From IMG/VR virus record IMGVR_UViG_3300049259_000187, positions 1 through 42,702 of that record: a DNA stretch of 42,702 nt; one strand, given 5' to 3'. The position numbers were made by a program, and so were the translations under genes. The notes beneath the pieces were generated by a model. The model saw nothing but the letters and a program-made list of their open reading frames with translations, had not been told where the DNA came from and searched no databases. The DNA is from a virus. Below, piece by piece: positions 18,825 through 28,140 of the stretch (its first letter is position 1; each line of letters opens with the position of its first letter).

Positions 18825-21800
18825 CAGCCGCCTGCCAGCGCGGCCGAGAAGGGATTCTGTGCACTCGCACCCGAGCTTTCCGAGAGGGCTTTCGAGAACG
18901 GGTTAAATTCGGCGCCGCTGCTCTGTTTCGAGAGGGCTTCAGAGAATGGATTTCCTGATGCGGTCCCTTCCTCGCCTTCCCCGTTGGGGCCGGTCGTCCA
19001 CGCGCCTTCGATTTCCTTGAGGGCTTCTTCCTGTTCGGGAGACAGACCCTTGCTCGATTCGCCGGTCGCTTCCTGCTCGGCCTTCTTGACGGCGTCGGAA
19101 GATGCTTCCTGCTTGTGGATCAGGCGGATCGCGTGTTGCAGTTCCCTCGGGTCTACGTGCCCGTTGGGATTCGAGAAGAGAACCTTCTGCACGAGCTTGG
19201 AGTCGAAGGCCGAGGGGATTTTTCCCTCGCCATACTTTTCGCTAAAGGCTTTTTCGAGCTTCTTGGTGTTCCCGTACTGGCTGCCGCTCTGCCCGATGTA
19301 GGGGTCGACCACCGAACGCCAGGCACTGAGCGGGTCCTGCTCGTGGAAGGCTTCAGACGCCGCCGAGCGCGTCCCGTCTCCGGTGAGCCCCAGGAAGAGC
19401 CTCACGGCAGGATTCAGGTTGAGCGTCTGTTTGCCCATGAAGGCCAAGAGGTTTTCTTCGATGTCGTTGCCGGTGTAGGAGTTCTTCCCCGCCGCCGCTT
19501 CGACGGGAATCCCAAGCTCGGGGGGAAGCTCGCCGAGAAGCTGCGAGGGCTGCCCGGTTACGCCCGCGGTCTGGATCGTCGAGAGGCCGGGAAACGCTCG
19601 CTTGCCCGCAGGAAGAACGGCCGGTTCCTGGTCTTTCCCCCGGGAGTAGACCGGCATCGTGTAGTCGAGGATGTTGGGTTCGGAGCCTCGTTTGGCAGCC
19701 AGATCCTGAAGCTGTTTGGCGTTGACCTGACCGAGCAACGTCAGGGCCGTGGCAGCCACGGGGTGATCAAGCGGAAAGTGGTAGAGCATCCAGAGCGCCG
19801 AGTAGCGCTGGAAGGTGTAGAAGAGCGTCAGCGGGGCGATGTGTTTCTCGAAGACGGTGAAGCTGTTCCAGTTCCCCGCCATCCCGTCAGCGGCTTTCTG
19901 GATGCGGTCCTGAAGCTCGGGGTGCTCTGCGATGTAGGCGTGGCGCTCCTCAGGAGTCATCCCCTTCATGTCCTTGACCGCACCCTCCATGTCCTTGAAG
20001 AGGTTGTTCGTCGACCGCCTCCAGACGTTGAAGCCTTTCGAGGCGCGCTTCAGATCGCCGATCGTGCGGGCCTCCATGCCGACCTCTCGCATCCACCCGG
20101 CGCGGTTGCGGTCGAATTCGCCGAGGACTTTTCCGTTGACGAGATGCCAGACCCGTTTCCAGACCTCCGGTCTGGCGGTCATCCTCGCCGGGTCGAGATA
20201 GCCATCGGCACGAAGCTCCTTCGCGGACGGCACTCCGAAGAGTCCTGCGCTCGAGCCACTTGCCGCCTTGAAAGCCGCAAGATCGTCGGGGTCGAGCTTT
20301 GACGCGGCTTTCAGGTTCTTTATCGCCTCCGGTACGTGGCGGATGTCGCGCCCGAGCGCGGCGGCGAGAGGGACGCCCTCCTGGATCGGCTGGATCAGGG
20401 CGAAGGCGGGTGAGTTCAGGATCATCCGTGAGGCCGCGCGCGTGGCTTTGCTCGCGATGCTGGTCACGCCCTCGATGGGCTTCATGTGGGCCAGGAACTC
20501 GTTGATGTAGTTCTCGTCCATCGGCACGAGTTTTTCGCCCTTCTTGAACTCCAAGGCGCCTACGTCTGCCTTCAACTCAGCTGAGGCACTGGGCACATGG
20601 GAAGACTCGTTCTCGATGGCGGCGCGGATGTCGTCCGAGGTCGCGGTCGGGTTCTCCTTGATGAAGTTCTTGAGGGCGGCGATACGGACCCATGCCGTCC
20701 CAGCTGGAACCTTGTGTTCGTTCTCCAGCCTGCGCGCCTCGTCGTCGGTGAAGGCGCGTTTGCCCTCGATCTTCCGCGAGCCTTTGTTGACCAACTCGTC
20801 CAGGCCCTGAACCAGGGAGGCACGATGCCGGGGAGCTTCCACCGATTTGTGCATCAAGTGCTCGAAGTCGGAGATCGCGTTCCCGCTTGCCGCGGCGTCC
20901 CCACGGGAGGGCCAGATCTTCTTCAGCGGGATACCTGCCGAGTGGCTGACGACCTCGCTGTTGCCCTTGAGCGCATCGGGTAGCTCGTCCCCTACGTAGG
21001 CCGCCGGTTCCCTCAGACCTCGTGCCTTGATTTCCGCCCGTGCCTGGTCGGCGAAGTCTTTCTCGGCCTTGTCGGTGTAGGCGGTGGAGCGCGTGGTGGC
21101 GATCCCATGCTCTGCCCCTCCGTGCTCGGGAGAGCGCATGAGTTTGTCGCCGTTCTCGTCGACCAGCGTGGCTTCGATCTGTTTGCGGAGCGCGTCACCG
21201 TCTTTGCCGTGAAGCTCCTTCGCGTAGTTCAGGACTTCGTCGCGGCTCCAAGGGTCTTTCGCCGGATCGCGCCCTTTGACGAGCTTGTCCATGAGAGCCG
21301 ACGTTCCCTCGGGGACCATCTCCTCGGGAAGCAGGATCGGCCGTTTGCCCTCCGCCTTCCTCAGCGGATTGATGATGCTCCGGACGGCTGGGAGGTACCG
21401 ATGGCGCTCGGACGTGCCGACCTTCTCGCTCTGTTTGTCGAAGAGTTCGACGGCATGGCGAAGATGCGGATCGGTGAACGACTCCGGATGGTCGAGCAGG
21501 TATTTGGTCGAGTGCCGGTCTAGGTGGACGCCTGCCGGGACGTCTCCCGGTTTCAACTCCGGATAGCTCTCGTGCAGCATCCGGACGAAGTTTTTCCCCG
21601 TCTCGTCGAGCGGGATGCCGTACTGATTGAAGATCTTCTGGGCGTCGGAGATGGTGTCCTCGCCGCGGGTGGCAGCCTTGGACTTCCGGAGAGCCTTGGC
21701 GATCTTGTTCGACCACCCTTTGGCGGCGTAGTTCCCGCGTCCTTCGGTGCGGCTGACGATGCGGGAAACCTCGTGGCGGGCGCGCTGCTTCTCGATCAGC

Positions 21801-23182
21801 TTGCCGGTCTTCTTGTTGATGTAGGGCTGGTCGCGTTTCGTGTCCGTGATCGGCTCGAGCTTTTCGATCTTCTTGCGCTGCTTGGCCGAGACGAACGAGC
21901 CTTCTTTCTCGGCCTTCGCGACTTCTTTGACGGTCGCGTCGCGCTTCGCCGAACGGCGGTCCTCGACCCTCCCGCGCACGCTGCCGAGGACCTCGTCTGC
22001 CTTGTCGGACTCGGAGATCGCTTTGGCCACATGAGGGACCGGGATGAACGGCGTCAGGCCGAGTTCATGGCGGAAGGTCTGTTCGACTTCCTCGGGATTG
22101 CCAGAGACCAGTTTCTTGCCGAGATCCTCCACTCCACCGGCCAACGTCCCCAACTCGTCGGTGAGTGGGCTGATATTGCCCTGCTTGGCAGACTCGATAG
22201 CCGCGGCCGATACCGCGAGTGGGGCGGTGAACGCACCAAGGACACCATGAGCCGTCGCCGTCGCGAGATCGCCGGGATGCTCGACGGCTCGGGCGAGTCC
22301 CGTCAGAAGGGCTCGTGCGCGGTCTGAGGCATCTCCAGGGATCGCGCCGGGAGGGAGGATGGCGGCGGCGGGGACGCCTACTTTGATCGGGTGCTTGGCG
22401 GCCGTCTTGCCTGCCGATTTCGCTGCGGCTCTACGAGCGTCGGGGGTCTCCAGCGCATCGCGAACGTCCTTCGGAAGTTCCTTGACCTTGCCCGGGAATT
22501 CCTTGGCTTTGGTGGGCGCGTCCCTGACGGCCTGGACCGCGCGCTGGGGAGCGGTGCGGATGTCCTCTGCCTTGCGGGCGGTTTCCTCCGCGCCCTTGGC
22601 TGCCGCTTTCGCGACGGCGCCTTTCCCTACGTCTGCCGCCTCCTCGACCACCCGCGCGTCTCCTGCGACCGGAGCCGTGATTGCTGCTGCCGCACGAGTT
22701 TCAGAAGACGATGGAAGCTTGACGATCCCCCTGGCTTCGCGGCCCGGGGTGACGCTCTGCTTCGCGACCTTGACGACGTTCTTCGCTTCGCTCTCGACGG
22801 CAGACCGGGTCGGTGCGCTCGTGGGGTCCTGGCGCTCCAGCGCCTTGATGACGGACTTGACGGCACCCGGGACCTTGTCGATCGCGGGAGTTCCCTTCGC
22901 GGGGTTGACCTCCACACCGGCCTTGGTGACCTTCGTCTTCGCGTTCGTCGCTCTTACGCGGACGAGCGACGAACGCGCTTCGGCAGCGGCGTCCTTGGCT
23001 TCGGGACCTACGGCGGTCACGTGGCCGTCGTCGTGGACGGTGACGACGGTCTTGGTTCCACCCGCGCTGTTGCGAGGACCGGCGGGAACTCCCGGCTGGG
23101 AGACGCGGCCCTCATGTTCGGTGGTCTTGTTCCTCGGGACCTTCCGGACGACGGTCCTCTTGCCGCCTTCGAGAGTAGGCAT
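18824..23182 (-). CDS. Large internal virion (ejection) protein, 1452 residues
   Basis: This is the largest gene. The N-terminal third is Ala/Lys/Glu-rich and helical, with one hydrophobic segment near 270-330 (PAAAILPPGAIPGD and onward). The central part contains SMILNSP-like and membrane-seeking helices (NSPAFALIQPIQEGVPLAAA, FTVFEKHIAPLTLFYTFQRY) typical of proteins that podoviruses eject with DNA. The C terminus has three copies of an NPFSxAL motif. Position after the nozzle and two Gln/Ala-rich proteins matches T7-type gp14/15/16 order. I see no polymerase, protease or lysozyme motif; peptidoglycan cutting may be done by the two-domain hydrolase upstream of terminase. The specific family is not certain. 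Confidence 0.78.
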   Translation of the reverse strand: MPTLEGGKRTVVRKVPRNKTTEHEGRVSQPGVPAGPRNSAGGTKTVVTVHDDGHVTAVGPEAKDAAAEARSSLVRVRATNAKTKVTKAGVEVNPAKGTPAIDKVPGAVKSVIKALERQDPTSAPTRSAVESEAKNVVKVAKQSVTPGREARGIVKLPSSSETRAAAAITAPVAGDARVVEEAADVGKGAVAKAAAKGAEETARKAEDIRTAPQRAVQAVRDAPTKAKEFPGKVKELPKDVRDALETPDARRAAAKSAGKTAAKHPIKVGVPAAAILPPGAIPGDASDRARALLTGLARAVEHPGDLATATAHGVLGAFTAPLAVSAAAIESAKQGNISPLTDELGTLAGGVEDLGKKLVSGNPEEVEQTFRHELGLTPFIPVPHVAKAISESDKADEVLGSVRGRVEDRRSAKRDATVKEVAKAEKEGSFVSAKQRKKIEKLEPITDTKRDQPYINKKTGKLIEKQRARHEVSRIVSRTEGRGNYAAKGWSNKIAKALRKSKAATRGEDTISDAQKIFNQYGIPLDETGKNFVRMLHESYPELKPGDVPAGVHLDRHSTKYLLDHPESFTDPHLRHAVELFDKQSEKVGTSERHRYLPAVRSIINPLRKAEGKRPILLPEEMVPEGTSALMDKLVKGRDPAKDPWSRDEVLNYAKELHGKDGDALRKQIEATLVDENGDKLMRSPEHGGAEHGIATTRSTAYTDKAEKDFADQARAEIKARGLREPAAYVGDELPDALKGNSEVVSHSAGIPLKKIWPSRGDAAASGNAISDFEHLMHKSVEAPRHRASLVQGLDELVNKGSRKIEGKRAFTDDEARRLENEHKVPAGTAWVRIAALKNFIKENPTATSDDIRAAIENESSHVPSASAELKADVGALEFKKGEKLVPMDENYINEFLAHMKPIEGVTSIASKATRAASRMILNSPAFALIQPIQEGVPLAAALGRDIRHVPEAIKNLKAASKLDPDDLAAFKAASGSSAGLFGVPSAKELRADGYLDPARMTARPEVWKRVWHLVNGKVLGEFDRNRAGWMREVGMEARTIGDLKRASKGFNVWRRSTNNLFKDMEGAVKDMKGMTPEERHAYIAEHPELQDRIQKAADGMAGNWNSFTVFEKHIAPLTLFYTFQRYSALWMLYHFPLDHPVAATALTLLGQVNAKQLQDLAAKRGSEPNILDYTMPVYSRGKDQEPAVLPAGKRAFPGLSTIQTAGVTGQPSQLLGELPPELGIPVEAAAGKNSYTGNDIEENLLAFMGKQTLNLNPAVRLFLGLTGDGTRSAASEAFHEQDPLSAWRSVVDPYIGQSGSQYGNTKKLEKAFSEKYGEGKIPSAFDSKLVQKVLFSNPNGHVDPRELQHAIRLIHKQEASSDAVKKAEQEATGESSKGLSPEQEEALKEIEGAWTTGPNGEGEEGTASGNPFSEALSKQSSGAEFNPFSKALSESSGASAQNPFSAALAGG

Positions 23183-24460
23183 CTAGAACCCCGGCTTGAG
23201 GTTGCTTGCGGCTTCGACCACGGGTTTGTTCCGTTCGGCCTTTTCCCTCAGTTCGGCCACGACTTTTGCGGCGACCGCAGGAGGGATGTCGGCGCCCGGT
23301 TCTTTCCCGGTCTTCGGGGCGACCAGATGCTTTTCGAGGTACAGCCATTCTTCGGGCGTGTACTGAGAGGGGCTCTTGCCGAGTGCCTGGATCGCGGTCT
23401 GAGCCGCTGCGCGGGCGTCTTGTACGTCTTCTTTTTTGCCGGCTTTTTCGCTGAGGGAAGGCGTGTTTTCCTTGCGGCGGGATGCGACTTCCGCAGGGGT
23501 CATCCCGTTGTGGTGGTGTTTGTAGCGCTGTTCGGATTTGAATTTCTGCGCTGCGATCGCGGCGTTACGAGCAGAGGCTTCGGCAGAGGTGGTCGACGCA
23601 GCCGTGGAGGCGGCACTGTCGGCCGCCGTGACCGCCTGCCCCGCTTTCGTCACCGCCGCGCCGCGTCGGTTCTGTCGTTCGGCCTGCTGGAGCTTCTGCT
23701 GTTCGAGCGCTTCCTTCGCCGCGTTCTGCTGGCCTTCGACTTCGAGGGCCTGTTTGTCGAGGGCCTGCTTCCGCGCCGATTCTTTGAGTTCGCCGACTTT
23801 CCCTACGTAGGCCTGCCCCTTCTGTTTCTGAGCTTCGACCAGTCCCTGGCGCAGGGCTTTCCGTGCCTGGATCTGTTGTCCCGCAGCGACGTGGCCCTGT
23901 TCCTGGTCGGCGATGCCCTGTCGGCGGAGGTAGGTGGGTTCGCGGTAGGCGGAGCCGAGCGTCGGCATGTTCTGGACGACGGCGTTGGCGGCGTTCACGT
24001 CCGCTCCTGCCGCTGCCGCCTGTCCGCTTGAGGCACTGAGGGGAACGCCCGTGAGGGCCGCCTGACCCTGAGCGGCGGCCTGCTGCTGGGCGAGGTATTG
24101 CGCGTTCGTGTTGTTGGCCGCTGCGAGCTGCTGGGTCAGCGTCGAGGCGAAGGTGTTGGCGGCAGTTTCGGCGCCGGCTGCGGCCTGGGTCTGGTTTTCG
24201 GCCAGCTTGTTGTACCACTGGGTGTCCTGCCGCTGGCGAGCCGCAGAACCCGCCATCTCGCTGCGGAAGTTGTGGATCGTGGGATTCACTTCGCGGGCGG
24301 CGTAGTTTCGGGCTTCGTTACGAGCCTGTCTCGGGGTCGGCGGGGCCGTGAACCGTTCCTGTTCTTTCCCCAGACGTTCTTCGCGGTGTTCCTGGTGGCG
24401 GGTGGCCAGCTTCTGGCGGAGATGCTGGTTCGGTCTGCTGCCTCGGTTGTTCTGGGCCAT
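23183..24460 (-). CDS. Internal virion protein, Ala/Gln-rich helical (425 residues)
   Basis: ATG 24460 lies two bases below the previous stop; an upstream ATG would only add residues inside the neighbour. The product is almost all helix, with Ala/Gln/Glu-rich coiled segments (ANTFASTLTQQLAAANN, QQQAAAQGQAALTG, KEALEQQKLQQAERQNRR) and one EEWLYLEKHL segment near the end. Composition and place resemble podovirus internal core proteins (gp14/gp15-like). Its stop touches the start of the 1452-residue gene. Confidence 0.72.
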   Translation of the reverse strand: MAQNNRGSRPNQHLRQKLATRHQEHREERLGKEQERFTAPPTPRQARNEARNYAAREVNPTIHNFRSEMAGSAARQRQDTQWYNKLAENQTQAAAGAETAANTFASTLTQQLAAANNTNAQYLAQQQAAAQGQAALTGVPLSASSGQAAAAGADVNAANAVVQNMPTLGSAYREPTYLRRQGIADQEQGHVAAGQQIQARKALRQGLVEAQKQKGQAYVGKVGELKESARKQALDKQALEVEGQQNAAKEALEQQKLQQAERQNRRGAAVTKAGQAVTAADSAASTAASTTSAEASARNAAIAAQKFKSEQRYKHHHNGMTPAEVASRRKENTPSLSEKAGKKEDVQDARAAAQTAIQALGKSPSQYTPEEWLYLEKHLVAPKTGKEPGADIPPAVAAKVVAELREKAERNKPVVEAASNLKPGF

Positions 24461-24462
24461 TT

Positions 24463-25203
24463 CTACGCCTTCACCCGGTGCCAGTGACCGGAGCTGTTGA
24501 GTTCCCATTTTTTCCCCTTGCCCGCCGGTTCGGTCGGACGTGGGTCGGGCTTACGGTTACCACCCGATGAGCCCCCGCCGTTGCCGATCGGGACTTCGGG
24601 GTTCGGCGCTTCGTTGGCCCGCTGCACCGCGCCTTCTTCGGCTTCGGATATTTCCCGGCGCTCCGCGGCTTCGGCTGCCTGCGCTTCGGCGAGCCACTGT
24701 GCCTCTGCGGCTCTCTGGGAGGCTTCGATTTCCGCGTGACCCTGGTTCGTGCGCCCTTGGTCGATGGTCTGGGCGTTGGCGGTCTGGCCTGAGTAGAGGG
24801 CCTGCCCTGCGGTCGTGTTGATCCCTCGCGAGTTCGATTCGTGGTTGTGCTGGAGGATCGCCGCCTGCGAATAGGGGTTGTTCTTGTAGTCGTTGTAGGC
24901 GTAACCGTTGGCGCCGATTTCGCCGCTGATCCCGAACTGCTGCTCGCCGAGAAGTTGGTTGGCGTGGATCTGTTCCTGGGAGGCCGCGAGACCTTTCTGG
25001 GCACCGGTGACCTGCCCGCTGGCGATGTTGTCCCAGGGCAGCGGTGCGGAGCCTGGGGCCTGCTGCCCAGCCTGGGCCTGAGCGATTTTCCGCTGTGCCA
25101 CCTGCCGGTTTGCGTTCCCCGCATTCCGGTTCGGCTGCGCAAGGGTGCGCTGCGGCGCGTAGCCGGCTACGCCACTCCCGGGTTTCGGCCTGACCTGAGC
25201 CAT
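24463..25203 (-). CDS. Internal virion protein, Gln/Asn/Ala-rich (246 residues)
   Basis: The product begins MAQVRPKPGSGVAGYAPQRT. It has helical Gln/Ala-rich parts (RQVAQRKIAQAQAGQQ, AEAQAAEAAERREISEAEEG) and a Gly/Pro-rich C terminus ending WELNSSGHWHRVKA. A mid-segment YAYNDYKNNPYSQAAILQH is aromatic. It precedes the two larger internal proteins and shares their composition, which suggests one virion core or ejection complex. No catalytic motif. Confidence 0.68.
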   Translation of the reverse strand: MAQVRPKPGSGVAGYAPQRTLAQPNRNAGNANRQVAQRKIAQAQAGQQAPGSAPLPWDNIASGQVTGAQKGLAASQEQIHANQLLGEQQFGISGEIGANGYAYNDYKNNPYSQAAILQHNHESNSRGINTTAGQALYSGQTANAQTIDQGRTNQGHAEIEASQRAAEAQWLAEAQAAEAAERREISEAEEGAVQRANEAPNPEVPIGNGGGSSGGNRKPDPRPTEPAGKGKKWELNSSGHWHRVKA

Positions 25204-25578
25204 CTAGATCTTTTCGCGCCCCTGCCACAGAGCCTTGGGTGGGGCTTCCACCGATCCGTTGCCCGGGCTACCGGCGTGGTGGTTGAGCGTGGTCTTGTCG
25301 GGCCTGCCGACGTTCAGCTTGGCCTTGGCCCGTTTGAGGGCTTTGGAGCGAAGCTGGTTGACTTCCGACCCTCCTGCGTAGCCGTAGGACGGAAGGGCTT
25401 TCGCTCCACCCTTCCCGTAGACCTTGACCCGCCAGTTGTCCCCGAAGGCCTTCTGGAGGAGTTTGCGTTGGCCGGCGGTTTTGTTCGCCTGTTTGCGGGT
25501 GACGGCTCCGCTCTCGACCTTGTTGGTGAGTTGCTTGCCGAGGCTCGCGATGACCCCGTTGTCGATGCCTTTTGCCAT
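25204..25578 (-). CDS. Hypothetical basic protein, 124 residues
   Basis: The product begins MAKGIDNGVIASLGKQLTNK and is rich in Lys, Gly and Ala (RVKVYGKGGAKALPSYGYAG). It is probably a small virion or DNA-associated protein, since it lies between tail and internal-protein genes. The gap to the upstream gene holds an AGGAGAACC ribosome site. Not recognised further. Confidence 0.65.
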   Translation of the reverse strand: MAKGIDNGVIASLGKQLTNKVESGAVTRKQANKTAGQRKLLQKAFGDNWRVKVYGKGGAKALPSYGYAGGSEVNQLRSKALKRAKAKLNVGRPDKTTLNHHAGSPGNGSVEAPPKALWQGREKI

Positions 25579-25588
25579 GTGGGTTCTC

Positions 25589-26026
25589 CTAGGAGGGGTA
25601 GATGACGAAGAAGAATGCGGTGTTGACGGCGGCTTCGGCCGGGGTCACCCAATTGACGACGAATTCGCTTTTGGTGGCGACGGACCAGCGAGGGCCGAGG
25701 AGGTTGAACTGGGAGCTGTTGGCCTGCGGAACGCCTTCGGTGGCCAAGGCGGTTTTCAGGACTATTTTGTAGACGCCCGTGGCCGTTTTGGTGACGGTGA
25801 AGCCGGAACCCCGGGTGGGGACACCTTCCGAACTGACCCCTCCTCTGATGATTTCCGAGGATTTGATGAAGGCTTTCCGCAGTTCCGTGATGTTGGTGCC
25901 GGTGGCGAATTCGGCGTAGATATCTTCGATGTTCCTCGTGACCGCGTCGAAGAGTTCTTCCTGCTTTTTCTTCGTCAGGTCTTCGTGAGGATTGAGGCGC
26001 GTGTTGTTGAACGGAGGGATCGCCAT
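25589..26026 (-). CDS. Hypothetical tail-associated protein, 145 residues
   Basis: ATG 26026 forms TGATG with the stop of the nozzle gene. The N-terminal half is helical (EDLTKKKQEELFDAVTRNIE). The C-terminal half is beta-rich (GSGFTVTKTATGVYKIVLKT, RWSVATKSEFVVNWVT), ending in hydrophobic FFFVIYPS. An N-terminal attachment helix with a C-terminal beta domain fits a small tail fibre or nozzle tip protein. No fibre repeats are seen. Confidence 0.65.
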   Translation of the reverse strand: MAIPPFNNTRLNPHEDLTKKKQEELFDAVTRNIEDIYAEFATGTNITELRKAFIKSSEIIRGGVSSEGVPTRGSGFTVTKTATGVYKIVLKTALATEGVPQANSSQFNLLGPRWSVATKSEFVVNWVTPAEAAVNTAFFFVIYPS

Positions 26027-28140
26027 CAGGAGGGGTTCGACTGTGAACCGGCCGTGGCCGTGGTTTCCAGGTACCTGACGAATTTCTGGATCGAGGCTTT
26101 CCCGGTCCCTTCGAAGCGGTGGGAGAAGAGGGTCGCTTTGTCGGAGATGTTCTGCGCTTTCTGCGTCGTGTCTTCGCCGAGTTCGAACGTGTGACGTGGT
26201 TCAATCGTCTTGAAATCCTTGGAGGTCGCGACTTTCACCGTCCCCGTCCCCCAGAGCTTCGCCTTCTTCAGGGCCTTCTCGTCCTCACTTCCGAGGTCAT
26301 AGAGACCTGACTGCCATGCCCAGCCGGGGAAGGTGGCCTGTTCTTCTGCGGAGGGGCCGCTCCAGAAGACGGTTTTGCTCTGAGAGCAGAAGAGGCGAGG
26401 ACGGACGCCGGAGGACTGTTCTGCGCTGAGGTAGTAGACACGCAGCGAGGCCCCGAAGACTTCCACCCGTGCATTCGGTTCAAAGCTGGTGGAGATCGCG
26501 AGGCCGAAAGTCGAGGCGTTTGCATTCGTGGGCGTCAGCGAAAGGCCCCACAGGTCTTCAGGGCTGCCATAGGAGTGCGGCACTCCGAGTTTGCTTTCCC
26601 CACTCGCAGGCCAGAGTTCTGGGCTGTTGTGGTTCGTCCCTTCCGGCGTACCGCCCTTCACCAGGAGGATGCCTGCATCGACTGCATTTGCTTCCCCGGT
26701 TTTGCCGCGTTGGACTACTGCTTCCACGCCGATGATCGTGGCGCCCGTAGGCACTGCGAAGCCAAACCCCGTGATCTTCAGCCAATTGGTCTGCCCGGTT
26801 TCGAGGCCACCTCCGGCGGTTGCGGATTGTCCGGCGGCAGGAGCACCCGTGATTCTGGTCACGTTGTTCCACGTCTTCGTCCCGACACCCGTCAGATTGA
26901 CCGCAGTCGGACCCCAGTTTGCCGGGGTGGTTTCCGCGCCGCCCCCCGTCAACCCGGTCCAGATCGCCATCGAGACAGAGGGCATCTTCCAGCAGGTCCA
27001 GGTCCCGACGTTGATGTCGTAGACGAACATGAATTCGTAGCGCTTGACGAAGATCCGTCTGCCGAGGATGCAGATGCCGGTCGCGGGCCAGCGGAAGGAT
27101 TCGACAGAGCCGTTCAGGAATTCGGCCATCGGCCCTTCGAAGGGGACGGTCTCCTCGAGCGGTTTGAGTTGCTGGGAGATCTTCGAGGGCTGGGAGCCGG
27201 TCGTCTGATAGACGCCGTCCGTGGTGCAGAAGAAGACGCCGTCCTGGGAGGCCCAGCAGATCCGGTCCGAGGTCTCCTTCAGTTTTTCGGTGAGGACCTG
27301 CTTGATGTGGGTCCCCTGCCCCAGCGAGACTTCCCTGAAGCTGAAGACCGGCTGGCCGTGTTCGTTGGTCGAAGGCGGAGAGACGACCCAGAATTTCGTT
27401 TCCTTGAAGACGTAGAGCTGCGCGGCGTAGACGCAGAGGCCGGTGATTTCCTCCCCGTCCCCCACGCCCAGACGGATGAAGGCGGTTTCTTCGAAGGCTT
27501 CCGGAGCACCGGGCTTGGAGAACCAGACGTGGGAGTTGGACGAGGAGGCTCCGTTGGGCCCTCCGACCGTGCCCGAGGTATTGGCGAAGACGAGGACGTT
27601 GGAGGCATCGGGCCAGCCGACCATGTGCCTCGCGAGCGGCATCGCTTTTTCCGTTTTCGGGGCTTCTTTTTCCCCGGTTTCGGTGACGTTTTCTATCGTC
27701 GCTTTCGGTTCGGTGAAGGTCGTCCCGTCGAAGCGGATCACTTTCGCGGCCGAGGTGAAGGAGCGCATGAAGGTGTAGGACGCCGCCGGGGTACCGATCG
27801 AGGCGAAGGTCGAAGGGGCTTCCGATTCCGGCCACGTCGCCGTGACTTTCTCGGTGCCTTCCTTGTCGAGCGCGACGATTTTGGCTTCCGTCGATTTGAC
27901 CCGTTTGACGGCCAGGAGGCGTAGGGCCGAGTGCGGGTAGAGGCCCTTGTATTCCCCCGTGGCCGCGAATGCGTTCAGCTTCTGGAAGCCGTCACGGGAC
28001 CTGAAGCGCCCCGTCGACCCGTCGCGGTCCACGTCGTGCTCGTAGATCGAGTTTTCCGCGCCGACCTCGTCGAGGGACTGATCGAGCCTCAGGCCTCCGA
28101 AGGTCCCGAAGCCTATGGCTTTCTGTTCGAGGTTAGCCAT
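26026..28140 (-). CDS. Tail tubular protein B / nozzle-like protein
   Basis: The 704-residue product starts MANLEQKAIGFGTFGGLRLD and is beta-rich throughout. Segments such as RFRSRDGFQKLNAF, ETKFWVVSPPSTNEHGQPVF and SVESFRWPATGICILGRRIF read as beta-propeller blades. This size and composition are typical of podovirus nozzle proteins (T7 gp12-like), which close the short tail and bind fibres. It overlaps the adaptor gene by eight bases and lies between it and small tail genes, matching podovirus order. The C-terminal region has Ig-like beta stretches (TIIGVEAVVQRGKTGEANAV). Confidence 0.75.
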   Translation of the reverse strand: MANLEQKAIGFGTFGGLRLDQSLDEVGAENSIYEHDVDRDGSTGRFRSRDGFQKLNAFAATGEYKGLYPHSALRLLAVKRVKSTEAKIVALDKEGTEKVTATWPESEAPSTFASIGTPAASYTFMRSFTSAAKVIRFDGTTFTEPKATIENVTETGEKEAPKTEKAMPLARHMVGWPDASNVLVFANTSGTVGGPNGASSSNSHVWFSKPGAPEAFEETAFIRLGVGDGEEITGLCVYAAQLYVFKETKFWVVSPPSTNEHGQPVFSFREVSLGQGTHIKQVLTEKLKETSDRICWASQDGVFFCTTDGVYQTTGSQPSKISQQLKPLEETVPFEGPMAEFLNGSVESFRWPATGICILGRRIFVKRYEFMFVYDINVGTWTCWKMPSVSMAIWTGLTGGGAETTPANWGPTAVNLTGVGTKTWNNVTRITGAPAAGQSATAGGGLETGQTNWLKITGFGFAVPTGATIIGVEAVVQRGKTGEANAVDAGILLVKGGTPEGTNHNSPELWPASGESKLGVPHSYGSPEDLWGLSLTPTNANASTFGLAISTSFEPNARVEVFGASLRVYYLSAEQSSGVRPRLFCSQSKTVFWSGPSAEEQATFPGWAWQSGLYDLGSEDEKALKKAKLWGTGTVKVATSKDFKTIEPRHTFELGEDTTQKAQNISDKATLFSHRFEGTGKASIQKFVRYLETTATAGSQSNPS

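Noticed and set aside
19115-20302. 395-codon plus-strand frame
   Set aside because: It is antisense to the 1452-residue virion gene, with no start signal and no recognisable domains.
22391-24031. 546-codon plus-strand frame
   Set aside because: It is antisense to the internal virion protein genes. Its composition (Arg/Gly/Leu/Val runs) is the usual mirror of Ala/Glu-rich coding, and there is no ribosome site or family pattern.
26575-27924. 449-codon plus-strand frame opposite the nozzle gene
   Set aside because: It is Arg/Gly/Asp-rich antisense shadow; the minus-strand protein has clear structural logic and correct neighbours.
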